A stretch of DNA of 64,000 bases, from assembly GCA_030065575.1 (NCBI GenBank), contig JASJDZ010000004.1:1-64000 (forward strand), written 5' to 3'. Each line of letters opens with the position of its first letter. The first letter of the stretch is position 1. Under the pieces are notes generated by a model. It made no database searches. It was not told the origin of the DNA and was given only the letters and a program-made list of their open reading frames with translations. The translations under genes were made by a program, and so were the position numbers. Positions 9,419-19,101 of the stretch are shown here, one piece after another. This DNA comes from Acidimicrobiia bacterium. Lineage in GTDB: Bacteria; Actinomycetota; Acidimicrobiia; Spongiisociales; UBA5794.

Positions 9419-10494
9419 CGGGACAGCCGGAGCCGGGCAAAGCAACGCGCAACATCTGGCGCGATGTAGCCGTTCGTCTCGGCGGCCTAGCGGGCGTCGC
9501 CATTGTGCTCTGGCTGCTGTTCACCCGATTGGTGTCGTGGAGCGATGTCGCCGACGCAATCGCAGGTCTGGACAACGGCGATTGGGCGCTGCTGATCATC
9601 ATCTCTGTGATCCGGGTAGCGATCGAGCCACTCCTGCTCATGGCTTCGACCCCCAAGCTGCGCTGGCCCAAGGCGCTGCCGGGCTTCCTCGCTCCTGCCG
9701 CGGCGGCGAGTGTCGTGCCGGGCCCGTCGGATCTGGCCGCTCGCTACGCCATGTTCCGCAGCTGGGGGTACTCGGGGGCGCAGACAAGTGCCTCGGTGAT
9801 ATTGGTCTTTCTCTACACGACCTTCGCCAAGGTCGCTCTCCCGGTCGTCGCCGCCGTGGTGTTCGTTGCATTCGGCAGATCCAACGCTCAGCTCGAGACG
9901 CTGGCGGTCATTGCCGGTGGGATCCTGGTCGGCGGCGTCTTCCTCGTCTTCCTGTTGCTGCGCTCGGAGGGGACCGCACGGAGGTTGGGTAATGCTGCCG
10001 GGGTCGCCGCCAGGAGAGTTGCCTCCTGGTTTCGGATCACCACACCGGAGACACTTGCTGCCGACCTGGCCGACCGGGCCGCTCACTTCCGCGACCGCAC
10101 CGGGGACGTGGTGCGCACTCGCACCCACCTTGCGGCCGGTGCCGCTGCGTTGGGTCAGGCAGCCCTCTTCGCCATATTGCTGGTATCGGTGCGGGTGGTC
10201 GATATCCGATCCGATGAGCTCGACTGGGTTTCGGTGTTTGCCGCCTTCGCTCTAGTCCAGTTGCTGACGTCCGTCCCGATCACGCCTTCCGGGCTGGGTG
10301 TTGCCGAGGCCGCTTACGTTGCCATACTCACCGCCGAGAGCAACGCAGGTCTCGCCGGGCAGATTGCCGCCGCCGCAATCATCTATCGGCTCTTCAGCTG
10401 GGTCTTGCTGGTCCCGCTCGGTGCCCTCTCCTGGTTATGGTGGAGCCGCACGCGACGCAACTCCACCGAAGACAGCCCCGAGGCCATGCCGTGA
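9409..10494 (+). CDS. Lysylphosphatidylglycerol synthase TM-region / YbhN-like flippase family protein
   Basis: AAASVVPGPSDLAARYAMFRSWG... TSVPITPSGLGVAEAAYVAIL signature. Confidence 0.82.
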   Translation: MGVAGQPEPGKATRNIWRDVAVRLGGLAGVAIVLWLLFTRLVSWSDVADAIAGLDNGDWALLIIISVIRVAIEPLLLMASTPKLRWPKALPGFLAPAAAASVVPGPSDLAARYAMFRSWGYSGAQTSASVILVFLYTTFAKVALPVVAAVVFVAFGRSNAQLETLAVIAGGILVGGVFLVFLLLRSEGTARRLGNAAGVAARRVASWFRITTPETLAADLADRAAHFRDRTGDVVRTRTHLAAGAAALGQAALFAILLVSVRVVDIRSDELDWVSVFAAFALVQLLTSVPITPSGLGVAEAAYVAILTAESNAGLAGQIAAAAIIYRLFSWVLLVPLGALSWLWWSRTRRNSTEDSPEAMP

Positions 10495-12863
10495 ACGACG
10501 ACGTCAAGCAGATCGCCGACGCTGCCAGTTCCGGCTACTTCCTCGACACTCAGGACGAACCCCGAGTACGCCGCGCCCGCGACGCCGTCCAACTGGGCAT
10601 CGGGCTGCTGCTACTGCTGGTGGCCGCCTCCGACGTTGTCCGGCTCAGCTCACTCCAGGAATCCATCAACGGAGTGTCGGCGGCACTTCCGGGCTGGGCC
10701 GGCCTGATCTTCTGGTCGTCCTACGCGCTGGCCGCCCTCTATGCGCTGGGCATCATTGCAGTCAGTCTCGTCCGGGCGCGACGGAACCCGAAGACGGCGC
10801 GTGACATCGTGGCGGCAGGAGCTGCCGCCATCTTCATGACCTTCATGATCATGCAGTGGAAGGAGGGAATCTGGCCAAGGCTTCTCCCTGAGCTGGGTGC
10901 CGAAACCCCCGAGCCGCACTTCCCCGTCCTGAGAGTTGCGGTCGTCGCTGCCGTGGTGCTGGCGTCTTCTCCGCACACCACACGCGCTTTGCGTCGCTTT
11001 GGTCTGATCATGATCGCACTGACCGTTGTGGCCAGCTTCGGCCTCAACTTCGGGTATCCATCGGACGCGATCGGCGCCTTGGGCATCGGCATGATCGCGG
11101 CGGGTGCGGTACTGCTCGGCTTTGGCTCACCGGGCGGTTTCCCGGAACCGGCGGTTGTTGCCGGCGCGCTCGGGCAACTCGGAATCGTGGTTCACGACCT
11201 GCTCCCGGCAGCAGATCAGTCATGGGGTACCCGCCGGCTCGTTGGACATGATGGCCAGGGAGCCGAGATCGAAGTAAAGGCCTATGGGCGGGATGCCGCC
11301 GACACACAGTGGGCGGCCAAGGTGTGGCGAGCACTGTGGTACCGGGACTCCGGTCCGCCGATGGCGTCGCGAATGCAGGCAGTCGAGCATGAGGCCCTGA
11401 TGTCCCTGTTTGCCGATCGGGCCGGGATGAGTGTCGCCGAGCCGCTGACTGCAGGTCTGGCGGGCGATGACGTGGCGATCCTTGCCGTTCACCGCCCGGG
11501 ACCGGCACTCGCCTCTGTCGACCCCGAGGAAGTCAGCGACACATTCCTCACAAGCGTGTGGCAGGACCTGGTCCGTCTTCACTCTGCCGACATGGCTCAC
11601 GGCTCGCCCCGCACTGAGGCAATCATGGTTACGTCGGACGGGCACGTATTCGACGACTTCGTCATGGGGTCCCTGGGGGCCGGAGATCGCATCAATCTGG
11701 ACGTGGTCAATCTCTTGTTCTCGCTTGCAGCATGGGCCGATGTCGACCGGGCGGTGGCGACTGCGCGGGCGGGCCTGGGCGACGAGCGGCTGGCTGCCGC
11801 TCTCCCGTACCTCCAGCTACCGGCGCTCGACCGCCGGGTCCGACGGGCGACGCCGAAGCCGAAGAACCTGATGAAGGACCTGGGCGCTGCGGTTGCCGCA
11901 GCTACCGAAACCGAGCCGCCCGAAGAGGTGAAGCTGCGCCGGGTGTCGGTCGGCAGCGTCCTCATGGCGCTCCTCATTCTCATTGCGGCGAATGCGCTCA
12001 TCACCCAGCTGGCCGGGATCGATTTTGCCGCGGTATGGGATGTTGTTCGCGATGCCGCTCCGCTCGGGATCCTCCTCGCCTACTTCGTTGCTCACCTCAG
12101 CTTTGTGCCTGAGGCAACGGGGATGATTGCCGCAGTGGGGCGGCCCTTGCCTCTGCAACCTGTTGTGATCCTGCAACTGTCGGCGCGATTCATCGGGCTT
12201 GCGGTTCCCAGTGCGGCCGGAAGGGTCGCTATGAACAGCGCCTTCCTCATGAAGTTTGGGGTCGGGCCGACCGCCGCAGTGGTGCAAGGGGCTATCGACG
12301 GCATCTCCGGGTTCATCGTCGAGGCCTTCATCCTCGTGATCGGCCTCATGTTCATCGAGGGCAGCTTCGACCTCGGTGGAGACGTCGACTGGCAGGCGAT
12401 TCTGTTGATAGCGCTCGCCGTGGTGGTCGTCGGGGTGACGATCCTGTTCCTGGTCGAACGACTACGCAAACTGGTGCTGCCGGTCCTCAAGGATGCCCTG
12501 GGATCCGTGACCTCGGTGCTCAAGGACCCGCGCCGTGCGATCACGTTGCTCACGAGCAACTTCCTGGCCCGCCTCGCACTGGCAGTAGCGTTGTGGTTGA
12601 TCCTGCGTTCGATCGGCATCGAGCTGTCGGTCGCCCTTGTGCTGGTGGTGACGGTGGCGACCAACCTCCTAGCGGGTTTGGTGCCGATTCCGGGCGGGAT
12701 CGGGATCGCCGAAGCGGTACTGACGTCGTGGCTGGTATTGGTGGGGGTGCCCGAAACGTCGGCGTTTGCGGCCACAGTCGTCTACCGCATGTGGACCTTC
12801 TACCTACCTGCCGTCGAGGGGTTCTTTGCGATGCGCTGGTTGGAGCGTCGCGACTACCTGTAG
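10491..12863 (+). CDS. YbhN-like LPG-synthase TM domain protein with N-terminal pseudokinase-like domain
   Basis: GTG overlapping upstream stop; kinase-like central region (HGSPRTEAIMV..DGHVFDDF) then C-terminal PSAAGRVAMNSAFLMKFG and PIPGGIGIAEAVLTSWLV. Confidence 0.82.
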   Translation: MNDDVKQIADAASSGYFLDTQDEPRVRRARDAVQLGIGLLLLLVAASDVVRLSSLQESINGVSAALPGWAGLIFWSSYALAALYALGIIAVSLVRARRNPKTARDIVAAGAAAIFMTFMIMQWKEGIWPRLLPELGAETPEPHFPVLRVAVVAAVVLASSPHTTRALRRFGLIMIALTVVASFGLNFGYPSDAIGALGIGMIAAGAVLLGFGSPGGFPEPAVVAGALGQLGIVVHDLLPAADQSWGTRRLVGHDGQGAEIEVKAYGRDAADTQWAAKVWRALWYRDSGPPMASRMQAVEHEALMSLFADRAGMSVAEPLTAGLAGDDVAILAVHRPGPALASVDPEEVSDTFLTSVWQDLVRLHSADMAHGSPRTEAIMVTSDGHVFDDFVMGSLGAGDRINLDVVNLLFSLAAWADVDRAVATARAGLGDERLAAALPYLQLPALDRRVRRATPKPKNLMKDLGAAVAAATETEPPEEVKLRRVSVGSVLMALLILIAANALITQLAGIDFAAVWDVVRDAAPLGILLAYFVAHLSFVPEATGMIAAVGRPLPLQPVVILQLSARFIGLAVPSAAGRVAMNSAFLMKFGVGPTAAVVQGAIDGISGFIVEAFILVIGLMFIEGSFDLGGDVDWQAILLIALAVVVVGVTILFLVERLRKLVLPVLKDALGSVTSVLKDPRRAITLLTSNFLARLALAVALWLILRSIGIELSVALVLVVTVATNLLAGLVPIPGGIGIAEAVLTSWLVLVGVPETSAFAATVVYRMWTFYLPAVEGFFAMRWLERRDYL

Positions 12864-12940
12864 GGCGAATCCGTATGTGACCGGGCAACCACGCAGAGTG
12901 CTACGCTGCCCGGCCGCAAACCCTTATTGAGGATTCAACC

Positions 12941-13804
12941 GTGAAACAGTTCCTGGTGTTCGTCCTACTCGCCCTGTTTGCCGCAGGATGCGGCGGATCC
13001 GACGACCCATTTGCCGATCTCGACCCGGTGAGGGCTATCGAGCAGCTCGACGAACAGGGCCGACCCTACCTGTCTCCCTGGGACGTGGACCCGGCCGTGG
13101 CAGATCTGCAGCAGAGGGCTGTTGATGCCGGCCTCCCGGTCGAAGTAACCGGCGTCTATGACGACGAAACCCTGGCCGTAGTCCTTGCGTTCCAGTACAG
13201 CCAGGACCTGGTTCCAGACGGCATCATCGGCCCCAACACGTGGGATGCCCTCGACAACCCGCAGGAGTTGCCCGAGAACATCGAGGCGTTGACTCTGGTC
13301 GAGATCGCCGAGGTCGCCATCGAGTCGCCGTCGGATGCCCAGCAGATGCTCACCGATCTCGGGCTTCCGCCGCCTGTGTCGCCTTCCGGGACTTCGGCTG
13401 GGAGCGCTCCACCGAGCGGCGATACGTCCTCTCCGGCTGTGACTGCGGTTGTCTATCTGGGTGAGCAACAGATGGAGTTGATCGACGCCGGCGGTAACGT
13501 GACCCACCGTTTCCCGGTCTCGTCGGGACGTGATGGGCTCACACCGATCGGCAACTTCAAGGTTCAGAGCAAGTCGGAGCTGGCCTACTCCGCCACCGAC
13601 TATCCGAACATCACAATGAAGTGGATGACCCGCTTCAACGGCGGAATCGGCTTTCACGGCATCCCGGTTGAAAACGGAGAGCAGCTTGATACGCCCCTCG
13701 GACAAGCACCGGTCAGCGCAGGATGCATACGCATGGATGACGCCGATGCCAAGGTTGTCTACGACCTGCTACCCGTAGGTGCGAATGTGATAGTCCAGGC
13801 CTAG
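12941..13804 (+). CDS. Lipoprotein L,D-transpeptidase with peptidoglycan-binding domain
   Basis: Lipobox LFAAGC; PG_binding_1 motif; YkuD catalytic HGIP...SAGCIRMDDADA. Confidence 0.92.
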   Translation: MKQFLVFVLLALFAAGCGGSDDPFADLDPVRAIEQLDEQGRPYLSPWDVDPAVADLQQRAVDAGLPVEVTGVYDDETLAVVLAFQYSQDLVPDGIIGPNTWDALDNPQELPENIEALTLVEIAEVAIESPSDAQQMLTDLGLPPPVSPSGTSAGSAPPSGDTSSPAVTAVVYLGEQQMELIDAGGNVTHRFPVSSGRDGLTPIGNFKVQSKSELAYSATDYPNITMKWMTRFNGGIGFHGIPVENGEQLDTPLGQAPVSAGCIRMDDADAKVVYDLLPVGANVIVQA

Positions 13805-14973
13805 GCCTCGAAATCCCGTTCGGCAAGAGGCTCAGCTACCTCTCGCTCGGAGTTGTATACAACTTCGTGGCTTGCTGCGTAGTTGGAGATCACCGATGAG
13901 ATCAATGCTGCGACCGGAAGCGCGGTAAACGCACCCATAGGGCCTGCAATCGCACCCCCAGCTAGTGCCGCACCAAAGGCAACTCCGCCGTTGAGGCTCA
14001 TGGTCTCGGCGCTGATCTTCGGACTCAGCCAGTAGTTCTCGAGTTGCTGATACAACAGCACGTAGCCGAGGACGATGATCCCTGCGGTCAAACCCTGCAG
14101 CGCCAGCGTCAGCAGAATCGGAATCGCTCCCCCGATGTAGGTTCCGATCGCCGGAATGAACACCGAAACGAACGCACCGAACACCGCCAGCGAAATCGCC
14201 AGGGTGGTTGGGACGCCGACGAGAACCATTGTGAAGAAGAATCCAAACCCGTTGATCGCCATCAGAATCATGCGCGAGTAGAAGTAGCCGCCGGTCTGGA
14301 CAATTGCCTGGTCCCAGGTCCAACCGACACGTTCCTGGGTTTTGGCACTGAACAGCCGCAACACCGCCCGCTGCACCTGCGGCGCCGCCGCAGTGAGATA
14401 GAAAGTGAACATCGCGATCGTGGCCAGGCTGAAGATCAGCCCAATGCCGGCCGAGGCAATACCCAGGACGGCCCCAAAGGCCTCGTCGGCCCATTCCCCC
14501 AAGACCTGGTCGGTGCTGGAGGCGATATCTCCAGCGGTGCCTGCACCAAATACCTCGACTCCAAACCAGTCCTCGAGCCGCGCATCGATGTTGTTGAGCC
14601 ACTGCTGACCGTTCTCGCCGATCGCCCGGGCCAGTTCAGCTATTGCCGGAATCAGCACCGCAATCATGAATGTGGCAAACAAGAACCCGGCTACATAGAT
14701 GACCCCGACCGCAGAACCACGGCGCCAGCCGTACCGGCCGGTGAGCGAGCGTACGGCGGGATCCAGCGCCAGGCTGAAGAAGAACGAGATCAGCACCATC
14801 GAGACAACACCCCAGGCCGCGTTGACAACCCAGAGCAGGCCGAGCGTTAGCAGGATCGCACCGATGACCTGCCAGATAGTCTTGCCCGAGATCCGCACCT
14901 CGACGACTCCGGGGGGCAACGTGGAGCCTGCGATCTCCTCTTGGTCCTTTGGAGCAGAATCCTGCGTCTCCAT
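13801..14973 (-). CDS. AI-2E family transporter (UPF0118 permease)
   Basis: Multi-TM protein; VPTTLAISLAVFGAFVSVFIPAIGTYIGGAIPILLTL and YQQLENYWLSPKI signature. Confidence 0.93.
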   Translation of the reverse strand: METQDSAPKDQEEIAGSTLPPGVVEVRISGKTIWQVIGAILLTLGLLWVVNAAWGVVSMVLISFFFSLALDPAVRSLTGRYGWRRGSAVGVIYVAGFLFATFMIAVLIPAIAELARAIGENGQQWLNNIDARLEDWFGVEVFGAGTAGDIASSTDQVLGEWADEAFGAVLGIASAGIGLIFSLATIAMFTFYLTAAAPQVQRAVLRLFSAKTQERVGWTWDQAIVQTGGYFYSRMILMAINGFGFFFTMVLVGVPTTLAISLAVFGAFVSVFIPAIGTYIGGAIPILLTLALQGLTAGIIVLGYVLLYQQLENYWLSPKISAETMSLNGGVAFGAALAGGAIAGPMGAFTALPVAALISSVISNYAASHEVVYNSEREVAEPLAERDFEA

Positions 14974-15119
14974 CGAGTGCCTCCTGCGCGGCGGTGGGCC
15001 TGACCATACCGCCTCAGCGACCCCTGCGCCCGGATTGAGCAGCAGCCCGGATGCGCCGGACCCCGCCTAGGGACCGGTGAGTTCCATCGATGCGGCCGGC
15101 GAGGACTTCTGCGATGCGG

Positions 15120-15401
15120 CTAGTAGCCGCGGCCGGCGTACCGGCTCCGGTAGCCGCCGCCACCGTGCGACGCGAGGTCAATGATCAAGGCAAGGCCAAG
15201 CCAGACCCAGTCGGAACCGGCGATGGCCCCGGCAGGGGCCACTACGACAAACATCAAGGTCGTCCACGGGAGGAAGACAAAGCCCAGGAAGGGAACGATG
15301 AAGGTGTCGTAAGCCGCTTCCCACCTATCGGAGCCCAGAAGCCACCAGACCACGATGGCCACCCGCGGACCACCGAGCATCAGGCTGAGCAATAGGCACA
15401 C
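15120..15401 (-). CDS. Small membrane protein, unknown function
   Basis: GAGGAG RBS 7 nt before GTG start; hydrophobic segments; GGGGYRSRYAGRGY tail. Confidence 0.5.
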   Translation of the reverse strand: MCLLLSLMLGGPRVAIVVWWLLGSDRWEAAYDTFIVPFLGFVFLPWTTLMFVVVAPAGAIAGSDWVWLGLALIIDLASHGGGGYRSRYAGRGY

Positions 15402-15577
15402 GACGTCACTCCTCGGCGAAGCTGGAGAAAACACTAGCAACGAGCTCTCGTCGGCCGCCGGCAGGGGCAGACGCGCTCGAGCTTTTTGCGGATTCTGGTC
15501 GAGGTACGGAGACGCAGAGCGACATTGGTGGCTGCTAAGGTCTGCGGACAGTTGACTATTCCGCAGGAGGCCAATTA

Positions 15578-15952
15578 ATGCCAGTACTCGACGTCATCTT
15601 CTCAATGCTCGTCTTCTTCCTATTCATCGCATGGATCTGGGTATTGATCTCAGTGATTGGAGACATCTTCCGCAGTGACATGGGCGGAGCTGCCAAGGCT
15701 ATTTGGGTGCTCTTCGTGATGTTGCTGCCGTGGCTAGGTGTACTCATCTACCTGATTTCCAACGGCGATGCCATGGCCGACCGCACTGTGAAGCAGGCAG
15801 TCGCCATGGAGGAGGCGCAGCGCGCCTACATCCGGGATGCGGCTGGAACCGCATCGCCGGCCGATGAGCTCGCCAAGCTCTCCGGCCTGAAGGACTCGGG
15901 TGCCATCACTGATGAGGAGTACCAGAAGCTTCGAGCCCAAGTCATCGGCTAG
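15578..15952 (+). CDS. PLDc_N + SHOCT domain membrane protein
   Basis: WVLFVMLLPWLGVLIYLI PLDc_N signature and C-terminal DELAKLSGLKDSGAITDEEYQKLRAQVIG. Confidence 0.88.
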   Translation: MPVLDVIFSMLVFFLFIAWIWVLISVIGDIFRSDMGGAAKAIWVLFVMLLPWLGVLIYLISNGDAMADRTVKQAVAMEEAQRAYIRDAAGTASPADELAKLSGLKDSGAITDEEYQKLRAQVIG

Positions 15953-15974
15953 AGAAACGCATATTCGGTAGAGA

Positions 15975-16000
15975 AATGGCCGCCCTTCGGGGCGGTCATT
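15975..16000 (+). terminator. Hairpin terminator
   Basis: aatggccgcccttcggggcggtcatt, 3' T-rich. Confidence 0.6.
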
Positions 16001-16069
16001 TGTATGTCCCGACGGGTTGTGACTGGCTATCGTGTGGCCGTCTCTTCGTCTATTCCCCGGGAGCCGCCA

Positions 16070-16561
16070 ATGTCAGACGACAACATCCAGATGGAAATCG
16101 TCGCCGCCGTCTATCCCAACCTCTACGACGCGCAGGCCACGTTCAACGACCTGGTTAAGCTGCACAAATCTGGCGCAATCGAGCTAATCGATGCTGCAGT
16201 CATGGTGCGAGAACGTTCCGGCAACCTCACCATCACCGAAAGCGCCGAGTTGACGCCGGCCAAAGGAGCCAAGCGCGGCGCATTGATTGGGGCAGTTCTG
16301 GGTGTCGTCTTTCCACCGTCACTGCTGGCAAGCGCTGCTCTTGGGGCCGCCGCCGGTGCGGTTACGGGGAAGGCGACCGACCAAGGCTTCGAGAACGAGA
16401 TGCTCGAGGAACTGGCTCAGGACCTGGAGCCCGGGAAGTCGGCAATCCTTGCCGTTATCGAGCACACGCTCTACGAGAAGATGCTCGCCGCCGTCGAGGG
16501 CTACGAGCGAGTGCTGAATCGCACCTACTGGGCGGACGAAGCCGGGAGCATCGAGCTCTAG
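16070..16561 (+). CDS. DUF1269/DUF6325-like protein
   Basis: KRGALIGAVLGVVFPPSLLASAALGAAAGAVTGKATDQGF; start at ATG 16070. Confidence 0.8.
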   Translation: MSDDNIQMEIVAAVYPNLYDAQATFNDLVKLHKSGAIELIDAAVMVRERSGNLTITESAELTPAKGAKRGALIGAVLGVVFPPSLLASAALGAAAGAVTGKATDQGFENEMLEELAQDLEPGKSAILAVIEHTLYEKMLAAVEGYERVLNRTYWADEAGSIEL

Positions 16562-16592
16562 CGACAGTCAGGAAGGTTGAAGGAGGAAGCTG

Positions 16593-16772
16593 ATGGTACG
16601 TGGTCTTTTTGTCGCCTTGGTCGTGTTTCTCGCCGCGACCTTCCCTGCGACATGGCTGCTGATGCTGTTCCTGGGCAATGTCGGGATGGAGTTGTCCTAT
16701 TGGGCGACCCTGCCACTAGGAATACTCGTCTCGGCCCTACTCGCCGGCTCATCTTCCGGAGCCGGGCAATAA
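16593..16772 (+). CDS. Small 59-aa two-helix membrane protein
   Basis: Manual translation MVRGLFVALVVFLAATFPATWLLMLFLGNVGMELSYWATLPLGILVSALLAGSSSGAGQ*; AAGGAGGA RBS; absent from supplied ORF track because of length cut-off. Confidence 0.65.
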   Translation: MVRGLFVALVVFLAATFPATWLLMLFLGNVGMELSYWATLPLGILVSALLAGSSSGAGQ

Positions 16773-16897
16773 ATCGAAACTCCCCTGCGGACGGACCCGG
16801 GACAGCAACACATCCCGGCCGATTGAGCGGTGGCGTGGCAGCATGCGCGAACTCGGCATCTCGGGCAGAGGCTGGCTGGAAGGCTCGATTCCGGTAG

Positions 16898-17434
16898 CTA
16901 GCTCAGACTCGGCTCGTCGCTCTCGGTGACCGACTTCCTCGCCAGATAGGCCGAGATCGGCACCGGCAGCTCGGCGGTGCGCGGACCCCAGTCGTAGATG
17001 ACTGCCGATCCGGCAACCACGTCGTGCAGCGCTCTCCGCTCTCGACCGAAGATGATGCCCAGGAAGCCGAAGCCAAACAGCAGGTAGCTGAACGGCAGCG
17101 AAATCGCCCGTAGCGCGCTGCGAAATGACGACAGGATCTCGCCCTCCCGGCTTACCACCCGTAGCCCGAGAACTGCCTTTCCAATCGTCTTGCCGGCCAC
17201 TGCAATGGATACCCACCAGTAGAGAAACAGCCAGACTGAAGCAGCGGTCGCAGACCAAACTTCGGGATTGTCGGTTACCGCATCCACACCCGCGATCGTC
17301 TGCAAGACATAGTCGAGCGCGACCAGACCGATGACAAACAGCAAACCGGCAACAGCGAGATCCACCCAGTGCGCCAGCAGTCGGGTGACGGCCCCTGCGT
17401 AGTTGCCAGACACATCCTGGCGACTCGACCTCAT
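16898..17434 (-). CDS. RDD family membrane protein
   Basis: RLLAHWVDLAVAGLLFVIGLVAL ... GKTIGKAVLGLRVV ... RALRAISLPFSYLLFGFGFLGIIFGRERRALHDVVAGSAVIY. Confidence 0.92.
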   Translation of the reverse strand: MRSSRQDVSGNYAGAVTRLLAHWVDLAVAGLLFVIGLVALDYVLQTIAGVDAVTDNPEVWSATAASVWLFLYWWVSIAVAGKTIGKAVLGLRVVSREGEILSSFRSALRAISLPFSYLLFGFGFLGIIFGRERRALHDVVAGSAVIYDWGPRTAELPVPISAYLARKSVTESDEPSLS

Positions 17435-18069
17435 CCGCTGTCCTCCATAGCTAATAGACGGGGCCGCTGGGGAAGATCGGCAGCTTGTCTTCTGAGAATC
17501 CGTTGTGCGAGCCCGTAGACGACCAGATCCAGGCCAACTGCAATACGGCGCAAGGCGTCGATGAAGGAGGCGGCCATATGGCTGGTGCTCTCTTGCACGA
17601 TCTCCGGAATCCCGGCCCGCTGCGCCAACTCGTCGACGGGCACCCGATCGAGCACTGCATCGAGATCAACCCGGGCGATCAGAGCGTTGACATCGATCCG
17701 GTTGAGGAGTCGCTCCACATCGACCCGATCCAGGAGCGTGTTGACATCGACCCTGGTGAGAAGCGCGTCGACTTCGACGCGGTCGAGCAATGCGTTGACA
17801 TCGACCCGCTCGAGCAAAGCGTTGGCGTCGACTCTGGCGATCACCCGGTCAACATCGACGGAGTCGAGCACAGCATCCATGTCGGCTTGCTGCAGGATCG
17901 CATCGATATCGGACTGATCCATGATCTCGAGGATGTCGATCTGATCGACGATCGCGGCGACATCGATCTCGGACACCAGCTGCGGCAGATCGAGCGTCTG
18001 CACAACGCGAGCTGCGATTGCGTTGGCGAGTTTGCCGAGCCGGCCCTGCAGTGGATCTTGAGAAGTCAC
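17431..18069 (-). CDS. Nonapeptide-repeat protein (~14 x 9 aa, consensus VDVNALLDR)
   Basis: Direct reading of 14 consecutive 9-aa units; 4-nt overlap with the RDD gene. Confidence 0.85.
   Translation of the reverse strand: MTSQDPLQGRLGKLANAIAARVVQTLDLPQLVSEIDVAAIVDQIDILEIMDQSDIDAILQQADMDAVLDSVDVDRVIARVDANALLERVDVNALLDRVEVDALLTRVDVNTLLDRVDVERLLNRIDVNALIARVDLDAVLDRVPVDELAQRAGIPEIVQESTSHMAASFIDALRRIAVGLDLVVYGLAQRILRRQAADLPQRPRLLAMEDSG
17590..17967 (-). repeat. In-frame 27-bp tandem repeat array (14 degenerate units)
   Basis: IDVAAIVDQ/IDILEIMDQ/SDIDAILQQ/ADMDAVLDS/VDVDRVIAR/VDANALLER/VDVNALLDR/VEVDALLTR/VDVNTLLDR/VDVERLLNR/IDVNALIAR/VDLDAVLDR/VPVDELAQR/AGIPEIVQE. Confidence 0.9.
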
Positions 18070-18123
18070 CTGGGAACGCTCTCGTCCAGCCGGAAGCGGT
18101 GGGATTGCATCACGCGTGATTCC

Positions 18124-18921
18124 TCATTCGCGCGACCGACTCAACGCTATGAGCCTCAGTACCTCTAGATACAGCCATACCAGGGTGAGGATAACCCCAA
18201 ACGCTGCCTGCCACTCATAGACCTTGGGCGCTCCGGCGGAGGAGTACCGCTCGATCGCCTCGAAGTCGAGCACGAAGTTGAGAGCCGCCAGCCCAACAAT
18301 CACTAGCGACCAGAAGATCCCGGCAGATGTCGGCTTGGCCCAGAAGACCATGTCTATCCCGAAAAGGGCCATCACCCAGGCGAAGAGGTAGAGGAGCGCA
18401 ACCCCGACGGTACCGATGACCACCATCTTCACAAACCGCGGAGTGGCTCGCAGAACACCGAGTAGATACAGCACGAGAACCGACAGCATGATGCCGATGG
18501 TGACGATGGTCGCTTGGAGCACGATGCCGTTCCAGACCACGTCGTAGATGGCGGATATCGAACCGAGGACAACACCCTGCAGCAGCGCATAGAGTGTCCC
18601 GGTCACCGCAGCTTGTCCGGGGTTGCGGAGGGTGACCATCGCAACCACAAAAGCCCCCAGGCTCAACCACCAGGTCCACCAGGGCCAGACCACCGCACCC
18701 GTTGGATCCGTCTCGACCAGAGACCAACCAACAACTGCTCCTGCCACCATCAGCACGGTGAAGTAGAGGGCTTTGATAGCGGTCCCGGCAACGGTCATGG
18801 TTGCCTGACCTGTCGGGGCCGCGGTGTATACGGATGCTTTGAACGCCGGGTTGCCGGTTTGCCTGGTATCGACGGGTGCCTGGGCCCCACCGGCAGACGC
18901 TGTGGCGCCACCTCTCGCCAT
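18124..18921 (-). CDS. Bax inhibitor-1 / YccA family membrane protein
   Basis: ALLQGVVLGSISAIYD ... LNFVLDFEAIERYSSAGAPKVYEWQAAFGVILTLVWLYLEVLRLIALSRSRE. Confidence 0.9.
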   Translation of the reverse strand: MARGGATASAGGAQAPVDTRQTGNPAFKASVYTAAPTGQATMTVAGTAIKALYFTVLMVAGAVVGWSLVETDPTGAVVWPWWTWWLSLGAFVVAMVTLRNPGQAAVTGTLYALLQGVVLGSISAIYDVVWNGIVLQATIVTIGIMLSVLVLYLLGVLRATPRFVKMVVIGTVGVALLYLFAWVMALFGIDMVFWAKPTSAGIFWSLVIVGLAALNFVLDFEAIERYSSAGAPKVYEWQAAFGVILTLVWLYLEVLRLIALSRSRE

Positions 18922-19101
18922 GAACTGCTCCTCTCCCCGATGCGTCTGGGTTTGCAGCCCAGTTGGTCGTGCCCGGAGAATACAGCAGTCACCCAGGCGC
19001 ACCTCACCCCGCATTCACCCGGGAGTGTTGCCTCGTGGACGGCCCCTACGGAATAGCGCCCTTCGTCTTGCGCCGGGCCCGCCACGCCCTAGTCTGCCGC
19101 A

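Noticed and set aside
17485-18168. 227-aa plus-strand ORF with VDIDPVE-type repeats
   Set aside because: Antisense reflection of the 27-bp repeat in the minus-strand nonapeptide-repeat gene, which has the better operon context (4-nt overlap with RDD).
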